DNA of 5,291 nucleotides from positions 1 to 5,291 of the forward strand of contig CANKUF010000065.1 in NCBI GenBank assembly GCA_947486675.1. The letters are read 5' to 3'. The notes under the pieces are model-generated. The model did no database searches, was not told where the DNA came from, and saw nothing but the letters and a program-made list of their open reading frames with translations. Shown here in pieces: positions 1 to 5,033 of the stretch (position 1 is the stretch's first letter; each line of letters starts with the position of its first letter). The DNA is from Acidimicrobiaceae bacterium. Lineage in GTDB: Bacteria > Actinomycetota > Acidimicrobiia > Acidimicrobiales > Ilumatobacteraceae. The position numbers and the translations under genes are program-made.

Positions 1-249
1 GCAATGCGCGAAGTAGGAGTAGACATTGCCGACTATGTGCCGCAGAAGTGGTCAATGGAAATGCTGCATGAAGTGGATGTAGTGGTCACCATGGGCTGTG
101 GAGACACATGCCCGTACATTCCGGGCAAGCGCTACGTGGACTGGCCGTTAGATGACCCTGCTGGTCAAGGTGTTGATGCGGTGCGACCAATTCGTGATCA
201 GATTAAAACTCTTGTTGAATCGCTGTTAACAGAACTTGGTGTTCATTAA
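1..249 (+). CDS. arsC: Arsenate reductase, low-molecular-weight phosphatase family (5' partial)
   Basis: This is the C-terminal part of a cytoplasmic ArsC that reduces arsenate to arsenite for export. The frame is open from base 1 (GCA, then ATG), so the start and the N-terminal phosphate-binding loop with its nucleophilic cysteine (CX5R) lie outside the window; the ATG at 4 is internal. What is seen is 82 codons with the run VVVTMGCGDTCP, then PGKRY and DWPLDDPAGQ. The Asp-Pro of the last motif matches the general-acid loop of low-molecular-weight tyrosine phosphatase folds. The end is a helical tail (VRPIRDQIKTLVESLL). The MGCGD(T/A)CP form is typical of actinobacterial arsenate reductases, which are known to use mycothiol/mycoredoxin or thioredoxin. 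Which reductant is used here cannot be read from this fragment. A protein-tyrosine phosphatase is the alternative, but the cysteine-rich motif and DDPAGQ favour ArsC. The stop overlaps that of the converging gene. Confidence 0.85.
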   Translation, partial: AMREVGVDIADYVPQKWSMEMLHEVDVVVTMGCGDTCPYIPGKRYVDWPLDDPAGQGVDAVRPIRDQIKTLVESLLTELGVH

Positions 250-1181
250 CTTTCGTATGTTGCAAACAATTCCGCAACAGCTTTTGCCTGTCCGCCGCTA
301 GTAGATGACATCACAGCAATCGGAAGCACTCCGGCATTTGCCCACGCGGTGAATTGTTCCCGAACCTGAGATGCATTTCCTGAAATGGTGCAATCGCGCA
401 ACCATTCATCGGTCATTGCCTGCTGCAATTGTTCTGCGAGTGACTCCTTTGGAGTGGTCGCGATGATCGATTCGATGTTGTCCATTTCCTTGTCGTATCC
501 AGCAACTCTCCAGTAATTGCGGTAGTTGGGAAGCGAGACATAGCCGGTCAACGTTTTGCGATGAATGGCGTACGCCGCGTCGAGGTCTTCACTCACCACC
601 GTTGGCACCATGTTGGACATGAAGAACTGACCGCGAAGTGCTTCTGGGACGGATGCAACTTGGCGGCTGATGTCGCGCAGTGAAGCATTCGCCCAAATTG
701 CACCTTGCGAAACCTCGGTTGAGAGCGCAAGCATCTTGTCGCGCAGCGTGGCGAGAAAAATCTGAGGAAGTTGTCCCGAGAATCGCTCATTGGCGCGCAT
801 TGTCTGAACGTAGTTGGCAATATCGGAAAGCGGTTTGCCCGTTGCAACGCCAAGTCGCTGCACTACTGGACCATGGCTCACACCAATTCCAAGGCCAAAT
901 CGACCACCTGAAACTTCGTGAATGTGGGCGGCGGTGTTTCCCAGTTCAACTGGGTGGCTGTAATACATCGGTTGTATCGATGTCCAAAAGGGAATAGTTG
1001 ATGTTGCATGCGCCAGAGACACACAGAGACCAAGCGTTCCGCCCAAGCTTGGGCAGGCAATACCCGCAAAGCCGCGACGCTCTGCATCAACTGCAATGTC
1101 CAAAATTGCTTGACGTTTCGTAGGAGATGCAACGAGTGAAATTGCAGGAAGTGTGTAGGTGGATGGCGAGAAATTGATCAT
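246..1181 (-). CDS. Luciferase-like monooxygenase family oxidoreductase (probably F420-dependent)
   Basis: A 311-residue protein of the bacterial luciferase-like (LLM) TIM-barrel superfamily, whose members use F420 or FMN. Visible family marks are an N-terminal strand region, AERRGFAGI (33-41), a segment of the type ATSTIPFWTSIQPMYYSHP (59-77), and the conserved SGGRFGLGIGVSHG (91-104), which contributes to the flavin/deazaflavin site. A later stretch, IFLATLRDKMLALSTEVSQG (141-160) followed by AIWANAS, matches the barrel strand and helix usually written as AALG-KM-LA--ADG. Length is normal for the family. The ATG at 1181 is supported by AAGGAG ten bases upstream on the minus strand. Substrate and cofactor cannot be assigned from sequence; F420 is inferred from the RFGLGIGVSHG form and the actinobacterial setting. 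It is divergent from pimA and convergent with arsC, so it appears to be a single-gene transcription unit. Confidence 0.85.
   Translation of the reverse strand: MINFSPSTYTLPAISLVASPTKRQAILDIAVDAERRGFAGIACPSLGGTLGLCVSLAHATSTIPFWTSIQPMYYSHPVELGNTAAHIHEVSGGRFGLGIGVSHGPVVQRLGVATGKPLSDIANYVQTMRANERFSGQLPQIFLATLRDKMLALSTEVSQGAIWANASLRDISRQVASVPEALRGQFFMSNMVPTVVSEDLDAAYAIHRKTLTGYVSLPNYRNYWRVAGYDKEMDNIESIIATTPKESLAEQLQQAMTDEWLRDCTISGNASQVREQFTAWANAGVLPIAVMSSTSGGQAKAVAELFATYES
258..279 (+). terminator. Possible weak terminator for arsC
   Basis: TGTTGC (258-263) and GCAACA (274-279) form a 6-bp stem with a ten-base loop, followed by GCTTTT. It sits eight bases past the arsC stop and within the end of the convergent oxidoreductase gene. 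The stem is short and the T run is only four bases, so it may be chance. Confidence 0.25.
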
Positions 1182-1225
1182 GGCTTGAATGCTCCTTGTA
1201 TGCGCCTACCGTATATGCCGTGAAC
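1182..1225. promoter_or_regulatory. Divergent promoter region between the oxidoreductase and pimA
   Basis: Only 44 bases separate two divergent start codons. On the plus strand TTGAAT (1185-1190), a 16-base spacer and TACCGT (1207-1212) make a plausible -35/-10 pair that would start transcription near 1219-1220, leaving pimA with a leader of six or seven bases and no Shine-Dalgarno. On the minus strand the same place reads TACGGT (1213-1208), which would start transcription near 1201-1200, just upstream of the AAGGAG of the oxidoreductase gene. I see no good minus-strand -35. Assignments are by eye against the TANNNT consensus. Confidence 0.4.
1192..1197 (-). promoter_or_regulatory. Shine-Dalgarno site of the luciferase-like gene
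   Basis: Read on the minus strand the sequence is AAGGAG, followed by ten bases and then the ATG at 1181. It is one of the two clear ribosome binding sites in the window and decides the start of the 246-1181 gene. Confidence 0.7.
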
Positions 1226-2407
1226 ATGTTGCGCATCGCCATGGTGAGCCCGTACAGCGTTTCGGTGCCTGGTGGTGTGCAGGCACAGGTGCTTGGACTT
1301 GCTCGCGAATTGCGCAGAATTGGCCACGAAGTTCGCGTGCTCGCACCATGCGATGGTCCGCCGCCCGAACCTTTTGTTACGCCACTTGGCAACAGCCTGC
1401 CAACTGCCGCCAATGGTTCGGTTGCACCACTTGCACCAGATCCATCGGCGGCAATGCGCACCATTCGTGCGTTAAACGACGAAGCCTTCGATGTCATTCA
1501 CTTACACGAACCAATTGTTCCTGGCCCGACCGTGTCGGCATTGTTGCTCAAGCTTGCACCAACAGTTGGCACGTTCCATGCAGCGGGTGATTCCACGTCG
1601 TATCGAGTGTTAAACAAAACTGCCCGGTGGGCGGCTGAACACTTGAACGTGCGAGTTGCAGTAAGTGAATCTGCAAAAGAACTTGCGAGTAGATATCTGG
1701 ATGGCGAGTACACCATTTTGTTTAACGGTATTGAGGTGCAGCGATATTCGCGGCCAACGACTCCGCGTGAAACAACTCCCACTGTTTTCTTTTGTGGTCG
1801 CTACGAGCCGCGCAAGGGGTTAGAAGTTTTGCTGCAGGCGATGGCGCATCTCCCGAAAAATCTGAAACTCTGGATCGCCTCTGACGGAGCGGGTATTGAT
1901 GATTTGCAAAATACTTATGGTGCAGATGAGCGCATCAGTTGGCTTGGGCGGATAACCGAAGAAGACAAACTTGACAGGTTGGCAAGGTGCACCACATTCT
2001 GTGCGCCATCGTTGCGAGGCGAATCATTTGGCATTGTGTTGCTTGAAGCAATGGCGGCTGGAGCAGTGCTGGTGGCAAGCAACATCAGCGGCTACAACAA
2101 TGTTGCAACTCATGATGTGAATGCCTTGCTCGTCGAACCCGGAAATCCGGTTGCTCTTGCCGAAGCGTTACGAGTGGCAACAACGAATTCGCAGACTAGT
2201 GAGCATCTGATATCAGGTGGGCACGCCCGTGCGCAAGACTTCTCGATGCAACGATTAGCGGAGTCCTACGTAGAGATTTACAACAAGTTGTTAAGTGATG
2301 AAGCAGAGCGACTGCTTGAGATCGCACCGAACCGATTTGTTGCAATGTTTGAAGACAGAGTGCTGCGCCGTCCAAAATTTCTGAATGGACGCCAGAACTC
2401 GCAGTGA
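1226..2407 (+). CDS. pimA: Phosphatidyl-myo-inositol mannosyltransferase PimA-type (GT4 family)
   Basis: A 393-residue GT-B glycosyltransferase. PimA moves mannose from GDP-mannose to the 2-position of phosphatidyl-myo-inositol on the inner face of the membrane, the first step toward phosphatidylinositol mannosides. The N-terminus MLRIAMVSPYSVSVPGGVQ is nearly that of mycobacterial PimA, including the PGGV loop (15-18). Also seen are HLHEP (92-96), TFH with H118, NGSV (63-66), GRYEPRKG (191-198, R192 and K197 expected to bind the nucleotide-sugar phosphates) and GESFGIVLLEAMAAG with the EX7E pair E266/E274. The ATG at 1226 is chosen because it begins the first beta strand; the frame extends to a TTG at 1196 whose extra ten residues look unnatural. 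The family's RYDEPRKG lacks its Asp here. The C-terminus (about 355-393) is a basic tail that I do not recognise. A different GT4 mannosyltransferase is the alternative, but the N-terminus is specific. Confidence 0.85.
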   Translation: MLRIAMVSPYSVSVPGGVQAQVLGLARELRRIGHEVRVLAPCDGPPPEPFVTPLGNSLPTAANGSVAPLAPDPSAAMRTIRALNDEAFDVIHLHEPIVPGPTVSALLLKLAPTVGTFHAAGDSTSYRVLNKTARWAAEHLNVRVAVSESAKELASRYLDGEYTILFNGIEVQRYSRPTTPRETTPTVFFCGRYEPRKGLEVLLQAMAHLPKNLKLWIASDGAGIDDLQNTYGADERISWLGRITEEDKLDRLARCTTFCAPSLRGESFGIVLLEAMAAGAVLVASNISGYNNVATHDVNALLVEPGNPVALAEALRVATTNSQTSEHLISGGHARAQDFSMQRLAESYVEIYNKLLSDEAERLLEIAPNRFVAMFEDRVLRRPKFLNGRQNSQ

Positions 2408-2439
2408 CCGCGTGATCTCTGTGTCTCGGACAGGTGCCG

Positions 2440-2445
2440 TAGACT
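2440..2445 (+). promoter_or_regulatory. Putative -10 element of a leaderless lemA transcript
   Basis: TAGACT fits the TANNNT -10 pattern and ends six bases before the A of the lemA ATG, so transcription would start at or next to the start codon. No Shine-Dalgarno occurs in the 44-base gap after pimA, which agrees with a leaderless message. A -35 match at the usual distance is poor. An inverted repeat TGTC-TCG-GACA (2422-2432) lies just upstream and is short enough to be chance. Confidence 0.45.
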
Positions 2446-2451
2446 GAATGG

Positions 2452-3006
2452 ATGAGCACAACAGTGGTAGTAGTTCTCGTCCTTATATTTCTTGCGCTTA
2501 TCGTTGGCGCCATCTACAACTCCCTTGTCCGTCAACGCAATGAAGTGGACAACGCTTGGAGCCAAATCGACGTGCAGTTGAAGCGCCGCCTCGATCTCAT
2601 TCCAAACCTTGTAGAGACGGTGAAGGGGTATGCAGCCCATGAAAAGACTGCGCTTGAAGCTGTCATAGCCGCGCGCAACTCAGGCATGGCTGCATCAACC
2701 GATCCTCACGCTCAGGCATCTGCCGACAATGCAATGACTGGTGCGTTGCGGCAGTTGTTTGCTTTGTCAGAGGGCTATCCAGACTTGAAGGCGAACGCTG
2801 GGTTTGTTTCGTTGCAAGAAGAGCTGTCGAATACTGAAAGCAGAATTGCGTATGCGCGGCAGTTCTATGGTGATGCGGTATCAACGTTTAACACTGCAAT
2901 CCAAAAATTTCCAAACGTATTGTTGGCTGGAATGTTCGGTTTTTCGGAGCGCGAATTTTTTGAAGCAGAAGACGCCGCGCGTGTTGTTCCGGAAGTGAAG
3001 TTCTAA
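2452..3006 (+). CDS. lemA: LemA family membrane-anchored protein
   Basis: A 184-residue LemA protein, the usual length. It has one N-terminal membrane segment (about residues 4-22, rich in Val, Leu and Ile) and then the family hallmark: YNSLVRQRNEVDNAWSQIDV (22-41), RRLDLIPNLVETVKGYA (45-61) and HEKTALEAVIAAR (63-75). The end carries SRIAYARQFYGDAVSTFN (130-147) and FPNVLLAGMFGF (153-164), also conserved. The body is expected to be a long helical bundle outside the membrane. Function is not firmly known; LemA genes commonly stand next to M48 proteases or TPM-domain proteins, and a role in envelope stress or protein quality control is an inference from that. The protease gene follows after two bases, so the two are almost certainly co-transcribed and probably translationally coupled. 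The start has no Shine-Dalgarno but has a -10-like hexamer just ahead of it. Confidence 0.92.
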   Translation: MSTTVVVVLVLIFLALIVGAIYNSLVRQRNEVDNAWSQIDVQLKRRLDLIPNLVETVKGYAAHEKTALEAVIAARNSGMAASTDPHAQASADNAMTGALRQLFALSEGYPDLKANAGFVSLQEELSNTESRIAYARQFYGDAVSTFNTAIQKFPNVLLAGMFGFSEREFFEAEDAARVVPEVKF

Positions 3007-3008
3007 CT

Positions 3009-3914
3009 ATGAATGATCTCATTGCATCAAATAAGCGTCGAACAGTTTTCTTGATGTTTGGATTCGTTCTGTTTCTCGTTGTGGTTGGATTGGCTGTCGG
3101 CACTCTGATTGGGAATGGCGTTACGGGAACAATTATTGCGCTTGCCATTTCGGCGGTAATGGCCGTGACCTCGTATTGGAAGTCGGACAAAATTGCGCTG
3201 GCTGTCAGTCGTGCCGTTCCAGCAGATATCAACGAGTACCGACGTTTGCACAACCTTGTCGAAGGGCTGTGCATTGCAGGCGGACTTCCAAAGCCTCAGG
3301 TGTACATCATTCACGACGATGCTCCGAATGCCTTTGCAACAGGACGTAACCCAAAGAATGCCGCAATTGCTATCACTACTGGATTGCTGAATCAGATGAA
3401 CCGTGTCGAACTCGAAGGTGTTGTTGCCCACGAGTTGTCGCACATCAAGAACTACGACATCCTCGTGTCTACGTTGGCGGTCACTTTGGTTGGATCAATC
3501 GCCTTAATTACCGATATGACGCTACGCATGATGTGGTGGAACGGTGGGCGAGTGAGCCGTAGTGGCGATCGAAACGATCGCGGCAACCCCATTGCGATCA
3601 TTGGGTTCGTACTGTTGCTGGTATCACCGCTTATTGCGCGCGCCATGCAGGCTGCGGTCAGCCGTCGTCGCGAAACTCTTGCCGATGTTTCGGCGGTGCG
3701 CATGACGCGATATCCACCAGGATTGATATCGGCATTAGAAAAACTTCAGGCAGATCACACCGAAACCCATTCGGCCAGCATGGCTACCGCTCATATGTGG
3801 ATTGAGCAGCCATTGTCGGGAGTTAAAGACGCGGGCAGGTTAGGCATGTGGCATAAACTTTTTAATACCCACCCGCCTCTATCCGAGCGCATTGCGTTGC
3901 TCAGGGAGATGTAA
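3009..3914 (+). CDS. htpX: M48 family membrane metalloprotease, HtpX-like
   Basis: A 301-residue integral membrane zinc protease. HtpX-type enzymes degrade misfolded membrane proteins, with the catalytic domain facing the cytoplasm. Two hydrophobic segments come first (about 13-34 and 36-56), then HDDAPNAFATG (102-112), where the family places a substrate-strand motif, and the zinc site HELSH (141-145) in a helix that runs on as IKNYD. Two more hydrophobic segments lie at about 151-170 and 194-215. The third zinc ligand is expected to be E222 in RRRETLAD (219-226). NTHPPLSERI (286-295) is the usual C-terminal signature. Length fits HtpX (about 280-300). A charged loop at about 180-193 contains a DRNDR repeat. 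It follows lemA by two bases, with only a weak GGAAG upstream, so translational coupling is likely. All catalytic residues are present, so it should be active. Confidence 0.92.
   Translation: MNDLIASNKRRTVFLMFGFVLFLVVVGLAVGTLIGNGVTGTIIALAISAVMAVTSYWKSDKIALAVSRAVPADINEYRRLHNLVEGLCIAGGLPKPQVYIIHDDAPNAFATGRNPKNAAIAITTGLLNQMNRVELEGVVAHELSHIKNYDILVSTLAVTLVGSIALITDMTLRMMWWNGGRVSRSGDRNDRGNPIAIIGFVLLLVSPLIARAMQAAVSRRRETLADVSAVRMTRYPPGLISALEKLQADHTETHSASMATAHMWIEQPLSGVKDAGRLGMWHKLFNTHPPLSERIALLREM
3565..3581 (+). repeat. Perfect 7-bp inverted repeat inside htpX
   Basis: GCGATCG and CGATCGC flank AAA, so the message could fold into a 7-bp hairpin with a 3-base loop. It encodes the DRNDR part of the loop between membrane segments three and four. 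It may only be a by-product of the repeated Asp-Arg codons. Confidence 0.6.
3903..3908 (+). promoter_or_regulatory. Shine-Dalgarno site of the DUF3048 lipoprotein gene
   Basis: AGGGAG lies nine bases before the ATG at 3918 and inside the last codons of htpX. It supports that start and translation within the same polycistronic message. Confidence 0.65.
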
Positions 3915-3917
3915 ATC

Positions 3918-4967
3918 ATGAATCGTCGAGTATCTGTTTTAGGTTCCCGTTCACTTGCCATTGCAGCAGTCGTAGCACTGTCTGCCTGTGGTGGATCAAG
4001 TGGCTCATCCACTGCCTCAACCGACTCGGTTCCAACAACCGATGTGGCAAGTGATGTTCCTGTTAACCCACTGCTTGGAACTCCGTTAGAAGATCCAACA
4101 ACGGCAACACGTCCAGCAATGGTGGTCAAGATTGACAATCACCCTGGTGCTCGTCCGCAAGCTGGAATCAACCAGGCTGACATTATTTTCGAAGAAAACG
4201 TAGAGAAGCTCACTCGCTATGCCGCGGTGTTTCAGAGTCAAGGTTCTGATCCTGTAGGGCCGATTCGCAGCGGTCGCTTCCAAGACATCAACTTGGTTGG
4301 TTCATTGAATAAGCCGCTGTTTGTGTGGAGCGGTGGAAACAGCAAAGTGTCTGCAGCAATTGGCAAGTCCGATCTCGTTGACTTGAGTTATTCAGTGGCA
4401 AATACAGATGGCGGGTTTAAGCGCAGCGATGAATACAAAGCACCGCACAACTTGTTCGCTGAAACCACCAAGTTGTGGACACTTGCACCTGCTGGTTCGA
4501 CTGCACCGTCTACTCAGTTCGCATATCGCACGGTAAGTGATGCGAACGCATCCACGTCAAAAGAAGCACTCGGTTTGAAAGTGTCCATGGACGGCGTCAA
4601 AGTGCAGTGGGACTGGGATGCAGCCGCAAAGGAATGGGTCCGTACTCAGGACGGAACGATTGTTGTTGACACTGCAGATGTTGCATTGTCGGTTCCGAAC
4701 GTCGTTGTCCTTGAAGTGGAGTACACCAACACCTACAGCCCAACTTCGAAAACACTTGGCTCTGGAAAGGTGTATGTCTTCACCAACGGCGTTGTGTACG
4801 AAGGAACTTGGTCGCGCACCGATCGTTTGAAGCCATTTGAGCTAAAGGATTCTGCTGGCGGCGTAATTAAGTTGACGCCTGGGCAGACTTTTGTAGAAGT
4901 TGCACGTGCTAGCAAGACCGCAGTGGTGACTCCTGGCATGACACAAGACGAGGTCAAATTCCCGTAA
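3918..4967 (+). CDS. DUF3048 (YerB-like) secreted lipoprotein
   Basis: A 349-residue lipoprotein. The N-terminus is a lipoprotein signal: MNRR, a hydrophobic stretch (about 10-20) and the lipobox LSAC with the lipidated cysteine at 24, followed by a Gly/Ser/Thr-rich linker (25-60) that should let the domain stand off the membrane. From about 65 the DUF3048 N-terminal domain is clear: MVVKIDNHPGARPQAGINQA (68-87), FEENVEKLTRYAAVFQSQG (91-109), GPIRSGRFQDINLV (114-127). A C-terminal DUF3048 domain follows from about 223 (VSMDGVKVQWDWDAAAKEWVR) through NVVVLEVEYT (261-270) to LTPGQTFVEV (319-328). The family is widespread in Gram-positive bacteria and its biochemical role is not established; I assign none. 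The gene starts three bases after htpX, so it belongs to the lemA-htpX operon, suggesting an envelope-related job. No key motif looks damaged. Confidence 0.9.
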   Translation: MNRRVSVLGSRSLAIAAVVALSACGGSSGSSTASTDSVPTTDVASDVPVNPLLGTPLEDPTTATRPAMVVKIDNHPGARPQAGINQADIIFEENVEKLTRYAAVFQSQGSDPVGPIRSGRFQDINLVGSLNKPLFVWSGGNSKVSAAIGKSDLVDLSYSVANTDGGFKRSDEYKAPHNLFAETTKLWTLAPAGSTAPSTQFAYRTVSDANASTSKEALGLKVSMDGVKVQWDWDAAAKEWVRTQDGTIVVDTADVALSVPNVVVLEVEYTNTYSPTSKTLGSGKVYVFTNGVVYEGTWSRTDRLKPFELKDSAGGVIKLTPGQTFVEVARASKTAVVTPGMTQDEVKFP

Positions 4968-5002
4968 TTCGCGTTCGGGAAATCCCCGAGTTGGCTTAGG
5001 GG
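4959..5002 (+). terminator. Possible weak terminator or competing hairpins after the DUF3048 gene
   Basis: Three short stems overlap here: TTCCCG/CGGGAA (4959-4964 with 4976-4981), TCGGG/CCCGA (4975-4979 with 4985-4989) and CCCC/GGGG (4984-4987 with 4999-5002). They share bases, so they exclude one another. None is followed by a run of T, so this is not a standard intrinsic terminator. It could slow or end the operon transcript, or be chance in a GC-rich patch. Confidence 0.25.
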
Positions 5003-5020
5003 TCAAGCAGGCCTGGTCGG

Positions 5021-5026
5021 TACGCT
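5021..5026 (+). promoter_or_regulatory. Putative -10 element of a leaderless pdxS transcript
   Basis: TACGCT fits TANNNT and ends seven bases before the A of the pdxS ATG, the same arrangement as at lemA. No Shine-Dalgarno is present just before the ATG. No convincing -35 is seen at 16-18 bases upstream, where the sequence is G-rich. Confidence 0.45.
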
Positions 5027-5033
5027 TGACTTC

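Noticed and set aside
223..232. Perfect palindrome CTGTTAACAG near the arsC end
   Set aside because: Ten bases within coding sequence, no loop, no second copy and no T tract, so nothing supports an operator or terminator.
593..1132. Open frames of about 84-105 codons on both strands inside the oxidoreductase gene
   Set aside because: They have no recognisable protein motif and lie entirely within, in other frames of, a well-supported gene.
1196..1225. In-frame extension of pimA to a TTG at 1196
   Set aside because: The ten extra residues precede the conserved N-terminal strand of PimA, have no ribosome binding site, and would run across the likely promoter.
2422..2432. Inverted repeat TGTC-TCG-GACA upstream of lemA as an operator
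   Set aside because: Only four paired bases and no second copy elsewhere in the window; too short to claim as a regulator site.
2278..2640. Antisense open frame of 120 codons across the pimA end and lemA start
   Set aside because: Cys/His/Arg-rich composition with no family features, opposite two supported genes and across the lemA promoter.
2888..3443. Antisense open frames of about 128-138 codons opposite htpX
   Set aside because: No hydrophobic pattern or motif that makes sense as a protein; they mirror the htpX coding sequence.
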